Source of the DNA: Acidobacteriota bacterium
GTDB taxonomy: Bacteria; Acidobacteriota; Vicinamibacteria; Vicinamibacterales; 2-12-FULL-66-21
NCBI GenBank assembly: GCA_013697225.1
Contig: JACCXG010000568.1
Span: forward strand, 1 to 6,198
DNA: 6,198 nucleotides
Reading direction: 5' to 3'
In this document: positions 1-6,198 of the stretch, piece by piece
Layout: each line of letters begins with the position of its first letter
Position numbering within the stretch: position 1 is the stretch's first letter
The notes under the pieces: model-generated
What the model was told of the DNA's origin: nothing
What the model saw: the letters and a program-made list of their open reading frames with translations, nothing else
The model's database searches: none
Program-made: the position numbers and the translations under genes

Positions 1-315
1 ATTTGTACAAGCCCTCAATGACTGGACGGGCGGATCAACCTGACAAAGTAGTGTTAGGTGCTCACTGCGGATAGGTCCTGACCAACGCCGCAGTGTTTCC
101 CTGTGTGTGGTTGGCTGCGGATTGCACAGTTCACGCGCCTGGAAGTCGGCGATCAAATCGGCGTACGCCGCGAGCGAGTCGGGCGCTCGCTCGAGAAGCA
201 CCGCGATGTCACTGTCGCTCGAGGCATACATCTGCCCAGACACGGAGGACCCGAAATGGACGGCCAGCAGGATCCCGTGTTTCCGGACCAGATCGTCAAG
301 CCGTGCAGCGTCCAT
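1..315 (-). CDS. MNT-type (MntA-like) nucleotidyltransferase, N-terminal part; 3' end degenerate or replaced, runs off the left edge
   Basis: Read on the minus strand from the ATG at 315, the frame stays open for 105 codons to the window edge. The first ~62 residues look like a small minimal nucleotidyltransferase: a short helix (DAARLDDLVRKHGI), then strand and turn LAVHFGSSVSG and SDSDIAVLLE. This gives G22-S23, ten residues, then D34-x-D36, exactly the GSx10DxD active-site pattern of the DNA polymerase beta superfamily MNT group. In this family such proteins act as antitoxins that AMPylate a HEPN RNase partner. After about residue 62 (position ~130) the expected strand with the third acidic residue (usually EVD-like) is absent in all three minus frames, and the rest (CNPQPTTHRE onward) resembles nothing I know. 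I read it as an intact start with a lost or replaced end, probably a pseudogene. No HEPN gene is visible. TTG at 321 is the only other in-frame start before a stop; ATG gives the usual N-terminal length. Confidence 0.62.
   Translation of the reverse strand, partial: MDAARLDDLVRKHGILLAVHFGSSVSGQMYASSDSDIAVLLERAPDSLAAYADLIADFQARELCNPQPTTHRETLRRWSGPIRSEHLTLLCQVDPPVQSLRACTN
63..95. repeat. Hairpin-forming inverted repeat, 8-bp arms
   Basis: CACTGCGG (63-70) and CCGCAGTG (88-95) are perfect complements around a 17-base interior, which itself has GGT (74-76) facing ACC (81-83) across CCTG. On the plus strand the stem is followed only by a short TTT, so it is at best a weak terminator. It lies where the nucleotidyltransferase reading frame no longer resembles its family. 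Part of the left arm (CTGCGGAT, 65-72) recurs as a direct copy at 115-122. It could be a weak terminator or part of a mobile-element end. Confidence 0.45.
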
Positions 316-320
316 GCGCA

Positions 321-326
321 ATTATA
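321..326 (-). promoter_or_regulatory. Candidate -10 box (TATAAT) for the nucleotidyltransferase, possibly leaderless
   Basis: A perfect TATAAT lies on the minus strand at 326-321, only five bases before the ATG at 315. If it works as a -10 box, transcription would begin at or next to the start codon, giving a leaderless or nearly leaderless mRNA. This fits the absence of a Shine-Dalgarno sequence before that ATG. No good -35 hexamer is visible at 15-19 bases upstream and there is no extended -10 TG, so this could be chance in a locally AT-rich patch. Confidence 0.35.
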
Positions 327-411
327 GAGCCACGCCGCCATGGCCGAGTCCTTCGAGAGATACGCCGTCTGCCGTGCCGGCGAGTGCGAGCCGCAACGGG
401 GTTCCACCGAC

Positions 412-493
412 GAGGCTGTGATCAAGGACAATTTGAATTTGCCGGCCGTGCAGAAGTAATCGATCTCGATCATCGGGGTCTTGATACAGCCTC
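412..493. repeat. Long imperfect inverted repeat just downstream of the TonB receptor gene
   Basis: The left arm GAGGCTGT-g-ATCAAG-g-AC (412-429) pairs with the right arm GTCTTGATACAGCCTC (478-493). That is 16 base pairs interrupted only by two single-base bulges (g420 and g427), around a 48-base loop. The right arm ends four bases beyond the receptor's TAG stop, so the receptor mRNA would carry this stem directly after its coding region. There is no run of U after the distal arm, so it is not a textbook intrinsic terminator. Possible roles are a 3'-end stabilising or processing structure, a Rho-associated end, or a small palindromic repeat element. The loop holds GATCTCGATC and the tandem copy AATTTG AATTTG (431-442). 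Confidence 0.6.
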
Positions 494-497
494 TCAG

Positions 498-3400
498 CTA
501 GAAGCGATACTGCAGGACGAACTGCATGGTTCGGCTACCGACCTTGCTGGTCACCAGCCCGAAGGAGCCGCTGGTGGGATTCCTGTTGGCTCCGCCGAGC
601 GTGGGGTGGTTCAGTGCGTTGAAGGCCTCCCAGCGAAAGTCGAGCGTGTGATCGTGCATCAGCCGGAGGCTGCGGAGGACGGACACGTTCCAGTCCCAGA
701 AGCCGGGGTTGCGCAGGCCATTGCGGGGCTGTACGCCGAATGTTCCCGGCGCCGGCTGGACGAACGCGTCCCGATTGAACCACACGGCCGAATCCGTGAA
801 GGCCGTTCGCGTGACTTGCCGCGGATCACCCACCTGATGCCAGAACTGATTTCCGCTACCCGGGCCGATACCCGCGTGGTCCGCACTGTGGCGGACGGAA
901 AAGGGCTCCCCGGACTGGGCCTGAAAAATCCCCGCCACCGACCATCCACCAAGGAGCCCCCGGATCAGGCGTGAGCCGGCTGGAGAGGGCAGCTGGTAGA
1001 TGTAGTTCGCTACCAGCACGTGCGGTCGGTCGAGGTCCGAAATTCCCCAATAGGCCGAGTCATCGTAGGCGTCCGGCAGGAGCTCGATCTCGCCGGAGCC
1101 GTTGTCCATGTTCCGGGAATAGGTATAGCCGACACCGAACTGGAGGCCCGCCGAGAGGCGCCGGTTCGCGCTGATCTGCAGCGAGTCGTACTGCGTCCTT
1201 CCGGAATTCTCGGCCAGGCCAATGATGCCCATCCCGAGAAACGGCCGGAGGGAGTTGGGATTGACTCCCGGGTTCGCCTGAACTGTCCCAGGCAGCAGCT
1301 GGTTGATGTTACGCTTCCGCTGGTTGTCATAGCCGCGCCGCCCCACGTAGGACACTTCCACGGAGAGCGCTGCGGGCAATTGCCGCTGCAGCGTGACATT
1401 CCCGGTCCACGCACTGGGGTGCTTCAGCGTGGTCTCCTGCGCGGTGATGGTAAACGGAAAGTCCCGCCGCTGGGCGCCGCTTGGCGTATCCACGCTGCCG
1501 TTGATGACGGTGACCTGCTCCATGAACGGCGGCTGCCCGCCTTGCGCCAGATCCCGGTTGATGCCGGTCCTGTTGAAGAACTTTCCGACACCTGTCCGAA
1601 CGATGGTCTTGTCATTCAGCTTATAGGCGAAGCCAATCCGCGGCTGGAAGTCTCGCTTGTGAGTCTGGGCAAAGCCTGCCGGCAGTCCGTGGTAGAGGTG
1701 TGTGAAATCCTGGAGGAAGGGGAAACGGCTCCGGGCGCTCTCCGTTGGACCGTCGCCAGGCAGGACGATACCGTTATAGCGGTTGCCGCTCACGATGAAG
1801 CCCGCTGTCCGGTCCATGACCGCCGCCTGAGCCGGATCGTAGAACTCGGGGTGGAACATCGAGATCGTGTTCCATTTGCTGTGCCATGGCTGCCAGATCG
1901 AGTGGCGCACACCCGCGTCCAGGGTCAGCCTCTGGCCCACTTTCCAGCTGTCCTGTACGAACCAGTCGAATCCGGTTCCCACGAAGGGCGTCATCGGCTT
2001 GGCGCCGAACTCCGAGTAATCGTTGAAATGCCCGAGCAGGACGTTCGCGATCGCCAGACCGGTCGCCTGCGGATGCCCGGTATCGAAGAAGCGGAACGCC
2101 CCGTTCTGGTTGTTCGTGGCCGGCGCAGAAGCGGTCGTCGCATGGATCTGGTCGTTCTGACCCGATCGCTCGATGAGAACCCCCCATTTCACCGTATGGG
2201 TCCTCACCACCTTGGTCATGTTGTTGCTCACGGCGAAGGTATAGCCGGCCCAGGAGCCTGGATACGGTCCGTTGTCGAGCGTGCTCAGCCCCGTCACGGT
2301 CAGGGTCGGAAGCTTCTCGGGATCAAGTTTCGATTCGGCCGGAAACAGCAACGGATAGCTCACGCCGTACGTGCTGCGCTGGCAGCGCGCACCGCAAGCC
2401 GGGTCGGGGTTCGCCTCGCCCAGACCGTCCGACGAGACCGACACGGTAAAGTCGTTCACGAACGTGGACGAAAGGGTGCTCGTGGCCGTCACGACCGCCG
2501 TGCGGTTGGGTCGGGACCACAGCTCGTCGAATCGCGTCGAGCTGACGACCGTATTGAACCGATATGGTATGTGCGTGGCGCGAAACGCCAGGTTGGTCCG
2601 ATCGCTCAACCGGTAGTCAATCCTGGCCGTATCCTTCCGCTGATCCTGCCAGGCATCGAAGGTTCCGATCCAGTTGGCTGTACCCTGGAGAAAACCGGGG
2701 ATGGGTTCCGGATGCACTCTCAGGAGCGCCTGACCCTGCGGGCTGATGCGGTCTGCAGGAATGATGTTGTTGGGAAACGGCTGCCCTGTCTGCCGATCGG
2801 TGATCACTCGTGCCCGGGCGAAAAAAGGATTTCTCGGATCCAGCAGTTCGCTGAAATCGCCGTTGCGCATCGCCATCGAGGGCACGGTGAGGAGCTGTGT
2901 CACCTCCTGACGGCGACGAATCCACTCTTCCCCCCAGAAGAAGAACAGCCGGCTGCGATCGCTGTTGAACCTGCCCGGGATGAAGATCGGCCCTCCAAGA
3001 GCAAAGCCGAATTGATTGTACCGCCAGGACGGAGGAGACTGCGACAGCCGTGGATCGCCGCTGCGGTTACGAGCCCACGTGTTGGCGTTCAGCGCATCGT
3101 TCTGGAACAGCTCCGTCAGCGTTCCGCGGAAGTGCTGGGTCCCGCCTTTCGTCACCATGCGCACGATGCCGGACGAGGCCCGCCCGTACTCGGCCGAATA
3201 GTTCGAGGTCAGCACCTGAACTTCCTGCACCGTATCCACGTGCTGGGCGCCCAGCATCGTGTCCTCAGTAGAACGTGTGCGGTTCGCGATTGCTCCGTCC
3301 ACCGTGATGAGGACATCATTGGCGCGCCCGCCACTGATCGACTGAATCCCGGTGCCGATGCTGGTGCCTCCGAAATTGCCCAGCCGCCCACCTACCACGC

Positions 3401-3917
3401 CGGCCTGCAAGCGGGCGACAAAGACGGGATTGCGGCCGCTGAGCGGCAGCTGTTGAATCTGCTGCTCTCCAACAGTGCGCCCCAGCACCGGGCTCTCCAC
3501 GAGCATGGCGGCGGCCTGCACTTCCACGGTATCCGTAAGCTGCCCCACGTTCAGGGTCATATCCACGCTGATTCGCGCGGCGGCGCTCAACCGGACGCCG
3601 GTGGTGATGAAGCGGTTGAAGCCAGGTAGTTCCGCGGAGATGGTGTAGGTGCCTACCAGCAGACTGGGGAATACGTAATAGCCCTCGGTGTTGCTCACCG
3701 CCACGCGTGTCTGGGCATTTCCCTCATTGGTAGCCGTCACGCTCACGCCCGGGACGACCCCGCCGGACGTGTCGCGAATGAAGCCTGCGACCTGGCCTGC
3801 GTCGAACTGAGCCAGAACAGGACTGGCGGATAACAGCAGCCAAAGCGAAGCCCCCGCGGAGCCGAAGAGACCAGTTCGGCTTCGAACCTGAAATGTCCAG
3901 CTTCGTGTAAGTGCCAC
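498..3917 (-). CDS. TonB-dependent receptor, Oar-like, with N-terminal carboxypeptidase-regulatory-like domain
   Basis: This is a complete 1139-residue outer-membrane protein predicted to import a bulky substrate with energy from TonB-ExbBD. Visible parts in order are: a signal peptide with hydrophobic core LWLLLSASPVLA and likely cleavage after A36; a carboxypeptidase-regulatory/CNA-B-like beta domain at about 42-125 (SGGVVPGVSVTATN, GYYVFPSLLVGTYTI, ELPGF); a plug at about 147-260 (LPLSGRN, ISGGRANDVLITVDG, then VQEVQVLTSNYSAEYGR and SSGIVRMVTKGGT); and a barrel from about 265 to the end. The barrel begins with blocks typical of acidobacterial receptors (NQFGFALGGPIFIPG, RLFFFWGEEW, MRNGDFSELLDP) and closes with FVLQYRF, an aromatic C-terminal beta-signal ending in Phe. 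Cysteines 508 and 512 may form a loop disulfide. The GTG start is supported by a strong upstream ribosome binding site. It follows the hydrolase gene by 190 bases on the same strand. A saccharide ligand is inferred from this neighbour only. No frameshift is seen. Confidence 0.93.
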   Translation of the reverse strand: MALTRSWTFQVRSRTGLFGSAGASLWLLLSASPVLAQFDAGQVAGFIRDTSGGVVPGVSVTATNEGNAQTRVAVSNTEGYYVFPSLLVGTYTISAELPGFNRFITTGVRLSAAARISVDMTLNVGQLTDTVEVQAAAMLVESPVLGRTVGEQQIQQLPLSGRNPVFVARLQAGVVGGRLGNFGGTSIGTGIQSISGGRANDVLITVDGAIANRTRSTEDTMLGAQHVDTVQEVQVLTSNYSAEYGRASSGIVRMVTKGGTQHFRGTLTELFQNDALNANTWARNRSGDPRLSQSPPSWRYNQFGFALGGPIFIPGRFNSDRSRLFFFWGEEWIRRRQEVTQLLTVPSMAMRNGDFSELLDPRNPFFARARVITDRQTGQPFPNNIIPADRISPQGQALLRVHPEPIPGFLQGTANWIGTFDAWQDQRKDTARIDYRLSDRTNLAFRATHIPYRFNTVVSSTRFDELWSRPNRTAVVTATSTLSSTFVNDFTVSVSSDGLGEANPDPACGARCQRSTYGVSYPLLFPAESKLDPEKLPTLTVTGLSTLDNGPYPGSWAGYTFAVSNNMTKVVRTHTVKWGVLIERSGQNDQIHATTASAPATNNQNGAFRFFDTGHPQATGLAIANVLLGHFNDYSEFGAKPMTPFVGTGFDWFVQDSWKVGQRLTLDAGVRHSIWQPWHSKWNTISMFHPEFYDPAQAAVMDRTAGFIVSGNRYNGIVLPGDGPTESARSRFPFLQDFTHLYHGLPAGFAQTHKRDFQPRIGFAYKLNDKTIVRTGVGKFFNRTGINRDLAQGGQPPFMEQVTVINGSVDTPSGAQRRDFPFTITAQETTLKHPSAWTGNVTLQRQLPAALSVEVSYVGRRGYDNQRKRNINQLLPGTVQANPGVNPNSLRPFLGMGIIGLAENSGRTQYDSLQISANRRLSAGLQFGVGYTYSRNMDNGSGEIELLPDAYDDSAYWGISDLDRPHVLVANYIYQLPSPAGSRLIRGLLGGWSVAGIFQAQSGEPFSVRHSADHAGIGPGSGNQFWHQVGDPRQVTRTAFTDSAVWFNRDAFVQPAPGTFGVQPRNGLRNPGFWDWNVSVLRSLRLMHDHTLDFRWEAFNALNHPTLGGANRNPTSGSFGLVTSKVGSRTMQFVLQYRF

Positions 3918-3920
3918 AAC

Positions 3921-3930
3921 CCCACCTCAC
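3921..3930 (-). promoter_or_regulatory. Ribosome binding site fixing the GTG start of the TonB receptor
   Basis: On the minus strand GTGAGGTGGG precedes GTG 3917-3915. The GAGGTG core (3928-3923) sits five bases before the start codon, a near-ideal Shine-Dalgarno and spacing. It fixes the GTG as the start and puts a proper signal peptide at the N-terminus. Confidence 0.75.
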
Positions 3931-3992
3931 TTGTGAACCTTCGGTGACGGATATCAGGACCACGCGGTCCTTCACAGCAAACCGCCGGAGTT

Positions 3993-4022
3993 CCGTACGT
4001 CGATCGTCCATGATCGATACGG
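3993..4022. repeat. Hairpin/operator-like inverted repeat upstream of the receptor gene
   Basis: CCGTA-cg-TCGATC (3993-4005) pairs with GATCGATACGG (4012-4022): 11 base pairs with a two-base bulge and the six-base loop GTCCAT. It sits 75 bases upstream of the receptor start. On either strand it is not followed by a T-run. It could be a leader structure controlling the receptor or, as DNA, a site for a dimeric regulator. Which one cannot be decided from one copy. Confidence 0.5.
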
Positions 4023-4036
4023 CTGTGCCGGGCGGG

Positions 4037-4054
4037 CGAGCCGGCGGCGGCTCG
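4037..4054. repeat. Short GC-rich hairpin in the same spacer
   Basis: CGAGCC (4037-4042) and GGCTCG (4049-4054) are perfect 6-bp arms around GGCGGC. The hairpin lies about 54 bases past the hydrolase stop. It is GC-rich like the 5' half of a terminator but lacks a following U-tract on the minus strand (CCCGCCCGGC follows). Such short GC-rich stems arise often by chance in DNA of this composition. Confidence 0.35.
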
Positions 4055-4107
4055 ATAGAGACACGCGTGACCCAAGTTCAAGAACATCTTCTGCGTTGGC
4101 TTCTCAG

Positions 4108-6198
4108 CTACCCGAGGACGAGGAGTTCGTGGTCGAGGATGGAGGGGATTTCGATCACCGCCATCCCGTCCTGGACGGCCACTGGCCGTGCCGCCTCGGA
4201 CACCAGCAGACGCGCGGTCGGCTGCCGCATGCCTGGCGGCAGGCGAAGCTTCACCGTGAGCGGTCCCACCTTGATCAGCTCGTGCAACGGCGCGCGCCAC
4301 GTGGCTTCGCTCGTCAGATTCACCAGGTGCAGAATCAGCCGGCCCTCCTGCCGGTACAGATGGCAGTCGATCAGGCCGGTGCCCTCGACCTCCAGCGGCA
4401 GACTGCCCTCGGCGGCCCACCGCACGATGTTGGCGAGGAGCGCGGCATGATCCGGGAGCAGCTGCCGCGCGTACTGGCGGTCGAGATCCGCCGGCAGATA
4501 GGCGACGCGCGCGCGGCCGTGCTGCGACAGGACGAGTCCGGGAATGTCGGTCCTCGGCTCGCGCATCCAGGCTGTTTCCGGTGGATACACGGGAAACGGC
4601 GGCACGAACGTCAGCGGCACGAGTGCAGTGGAGGCCACTTTCAACGGTGCGAGCGTGCCGCCGAACGGCAGAATGTCGGTATCGTCGAACCCCCGCAGCA
4701 CCGGGTGCCGGTCACCTCCCGGCGCCGGCTCATCGCCAGTGCGCGGCCCATCCACACGCGCCCCCCACTCCGGGCTCAACCGCAGGTACGTGTGGCTACG
4801 GAAATCCCGACCGAAGGCGGCAGCCCCGCCCGGCGGAGGCGCGGCCTCTGGGCGGATCAGCCTCGGCGCCGCCTCTACCCGGTTGCAGCCGAACAGATCC
4901 GCCAGCACGAAGTCGGGCCGGGGATCGCCCCATTCTGTATACAGGCCCGTGTCCCCCGTCGCCAGGATCGAGCCGCCCTGCTGCACGAACCGCCGGATGG
5001 CCTCCGCCTGCGCATCCGACAGGGCGCCGAGATTCGGCAGGATCAGCAGCTTCAGCCCGCCGCTCTGCTGCTCGATGTCGTCGGCATGGATCGGCAGATA
5101 CGGGATCCGCGCGCGCACGAGCGCGTGCATGAGTCCCGTATACGGCGCATCGACCCGTTCCTCGGCCTCCTCGCGGCCGAAGAAGTCCGTATTGCGTTGG
5201 GACCATACCACGCCCACACTCGCCACCGGCTGGCGCCCGGTCAGATACCGCTCGTGCGCCTTCCACCAGCGGGTTACCGGTTCGGCCGTGCCATACATGC
5301 GCCGGTCCTCGTGATAGGCCCCGATATGGTGCCACCACAGATGGATGCCGCCCGCAATCCCCGCCAGCATCCACATCCGCGACTCGGCCGGCGCCTGGCT
5401 CGCCACCCGAAAGTACCCGGGGCGAATCAGGTACATGGCCATGGACTCCGGCGCGAGCTTGTCCCATCCCATCAAGCCGTGGACCCGCTTGCCCGTGTCC
5501 CCGTTCTGCTGGAACCCGCTGGCGTCATCGCGCGCCTGGTGATCGAGCATCAGGATGTCGGCACGCCGGCAAATCTCCCGCAGATCCCGGAATGACCGCG
5601 CCTGGCTGGTGACGCTCCCGCTGTTCATCCCGGACCAGATGCAATCCGGCCCTCCGGCTGTCCGCGTCACCTGGTTGTTCTGCTCCCACAGCTCAACCCG
5701 CCGCGAGTAGCTCCACATGATCCACTCGCGGTACACCGGATGGTCCCAGTCCGCAGCACGCGGGAGCGCCTCTCCCGTCTTCGCCCGGAAGGTCCGCTCG
5801 CAATTGGCGCAGTAGCAGATGCTGTTGCGCCCCAGCCCCGCCCAGCTGTTGTCCGTGAAGCCCTCCGGGCGGGACCGCTCGATGATTTCCCGCAGCACCC
5901 CCGGCAGATACTCGTCGTAATAGGGGCTGTTGATACAGGCGATGTACTTGTCCGCCGCCCGATACGGCTGCCCGTCGCGATCGCGCGCAAACCAGTCTGG
6001 ATGCGCCTGGAAGAAATCCGCCGCCGTACGGTTCGAGTCCATGCGCGCCATTACGAACAGCCCGTCGTCATGGGCGGCTTTCGTCAACTCGCCGAAGAGA
6101 TCCCGGTCCTTCAGAAACTCTGCGCGATGGTGCAGCGGAAACTTGCTCGGGTAGTATGCGACGATTCCCCCGGCGTTGATGATGAGCGCCTGCACCTG
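4108..6198 (-). CDS. Glycoside-hydrolase-like protein (GHL6 type) with beta-galactosidase-trimerisation-like domain; N-terminus cut by the right window edge
   Basis: The frame is open from 6198 to the TAG at 4110-4108. Numbering from the GTG at 6195 gives 695 residues, but the true start is beyond the edge, since the sequence enters mid-domain at a beta-strand (ALIINAGGIVAYYP). Residues 1 to about 320 look like the (beta/alpha)8 catalytic domain of the 'hypothetical glycosyl hydrolase 6' family: LHHRAEFLKDRDLFGEL, VMARMDSNR, HPDWFARD, CINSPYYDEY, GFTDNSWAGLGR, ICYCANC, IMLDHQARDD, WMLAGIAGG and WWHHIGAYHEDRR. Residues about 324-597 form a GATase1-like trimerisation domain as in GH42 enzymes (VGVVWSQRNTDFFG, LKLLILPNLGALSDAQ, FVQQGGSILATGDTGLY, ARVAYLPADLDRQY), with a Pro/Gly-rich stretch near 444-500. 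A small beta-sandwich ends the protein (about 600-695). Activity on a glycan is inferred; I cannot name the substrate or prove the catalytic pair. D115 and D218 are candidates by position after predicted strands. Whether it has a signal peptide is not visible. Confidence 0.85.
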   Translation of the reverse strand, partial: QVQALIINAGGIVAYYPSKFPLHHRAEFLKDRDLFGELTKAAHDDGLFVMARMDSNRTAADFFQAHPDWFARDRDGQPYRAADKYIACINSPYYDEYLPGVLREIIERSRPEGFTDNSWAGLGRNSICYCANCERTFRAKTGEALPRAADWDHPVYREWIMWSYSRRVELWEQNNQVTRTAGGPDCIWSGMNSGSVTSQARSFRDLREICRRADILMLDHQARDDASGFQQNGDTGKRVHGLMGWDKLAPESMAMYLIRPGYFRVASQAPAESRMWMLAGIAGGIHLWWHHIGAYHEDRRMYGTAEPVTRWWKAHERYLTGRQPVASVGVVWSQRNTDFFGREEAEERVDAPYTGLMHALVRARIPYLPIHADDIEQQSGGLKLLILPNLGALSDAQAEAIRRFVQQGGSILATGDTGLYTEWGDPRPDFVLADLFGCNRVEAAPRLIRPEAAPPPGGAAAFGRDFRSHTYLRLSPEWGARVDGPRTGDEPAPGGDRHPVLRGFDDTDILPFGGTLAPLKVASTALVPLTFVPPFPVYPPETAWMREPRTDIPGLVLSQHGRARVAYLPADLDRQYARQLLPDHAALLANIVRWAAEGSLPLEVEGTGLIDCHLYRQEGRLILHLVNLTSEATWRAPLHELIKVGPLTVKLRLPPGMRQPTARLLVSEAARPVAVQDGMAVIEIPSILDHELLVLG

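Larger units (their letters stand above)
3918..4107. other. Spacer between the hydrolase and receptor genes, with two hairpins
   Basis: These 190 bases separate the hydrolase stop from the receptor start. They hold two inverted repeats (3993-4022 and 4037-4054) and the receptor's ribosome binding site. A weak promoter-like pair is present on the minus strand: TTGAAC (4081-4076) with TCTATC about 16 bases further on (4059-4054). The second hexamer is a poor match, so I do not call it a promoter. No U-rich tract follows either stem, so read-through from the hydrolase gene remains possible. I see no convincing gene here; a minus frame starting at ATG 4011 runs into the receptor gene out of frame and is a shadow. 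Confidence 0.6.

Noticed and set aside
52..58. GTTAGGT, matching the integron attC core pattern GTTRRRY
   Set aside because: No partner RYYYAAC core at a suitable distance, and no paired L boxes, are visible in the window; a seven-base degenerate match is expected by chance.
340..459. 39-codon plus-strand frame in the intergenic region (begins MAESFERYAV, ends NLPAVQK)
   Set aside because: It has plausible composition but no ribosome binding site, no recognised family, and it passes through an arm and the loop of the inverted repeat. Too little to call a gene.
322..534. Minus-strand frame after the receptor stop, open for about 70 codons (includes RLYQDPDDRDRLLLHGRQ)
   Set aside because: It reads like protein but has no ATG or GTG at its front and lies over the inverted repeat; I cannot match it to a family. 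A gene remnant is possible but unsupported.
93..974. 293-codon plus-strand frame spanning the nucleotidyltransferase, the intergenic region and the receptor 3' end
   Set aside because: It crosses antisense to two recognisable minus-strand coding regions and reads as Arg/His-rich sequence without domain character. It has no supporting ribosome binding site.
1020..3629. 869-codon open frame on the plus strand, antisense to the TonB receptor
   Set aside because: The minus-strand frame has a full receptor with recognisable domains. The opposite translation is rich in Arg/Gly/His/Pro with no motif or domain order I recognise. Long antisense frames are common in GC-rich genes.
3724..4420. Minus-strand frames across the spacer (ATG 4011 and a longer frame from 4420)
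   Set aside because: Both overlap the receptor or hydrolase genes out of frame and lack domain features. They are shadow frames.
4096..5595. 499-codon open frame on the plus strand, antisense to the hydrolase
   Set aside because: Same explanation: its product is low-complexity Arg/Pro/His/Gln-rich, while the minus strand encodes a clear family protein.

Overview
The window is GC-rich bacterial DNA whose two main genes look acidobacterial, probably Solibacter/Bryobacterales-like. The assignment rests mainly on the large 'carboxypeptidase-regulatory domain plus TonB-dependent barrel' (Oar-like) protein, a class greatly expanded in Acidobacteriota. It is an inference from recalled family features, not from a search.

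Layout, all genes on the minus strand, read right to left. (1) 6198-4108: a glycoside-hydrolase-like protein of the GHL6 type with a beta-galactosidase-trimerisation-like (GATase1 fold) domain. Its N-terminus lies beyond the right edge. (2) 4107-3918: a 190-base spacer holding two hairpin-forming inverted repeats and the ribosome binding site of the next gene. (3) 3917-498: a complete 1139-residue outer-membrane TonB-dependent receptor with signal peptide, starting at GTG. (4) 497-316: a 182-base intergenic stretch with a long imperfect inverted repeat (412-493) just after the receptor stop, and a TATAAT box just before the next start. (5) 315-1: the front part of an MNT-type (MntA-like) nucleotidyltransferase with an intact GSx10DxD motif. 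Its resemblance to the family stops near position 130; beyond that the sequence holds a hairpin (63-95) and a short direct repeat, so the gene is probably broken or had its end replaced.

The hydrolase and the receptor are co-directional and close. They make sense as a small glycan-use pair: the receptor imports a saccharide across the outer membrane and the hydrolase acts on it. The substrate cannot be read from the sequence. The nucleotidyltransferase belongs to a family usually paired with a HEPN partner as a toxin-antitoxin module, but no partner is visible here.

I see no convincing new multi-gene system. The points most worth checking are the non-coding structures (412-493, 3993-4022, 4037-4054, 63-95), the broken nucleotidyltransferase and the uncharacterised hydrolase family.
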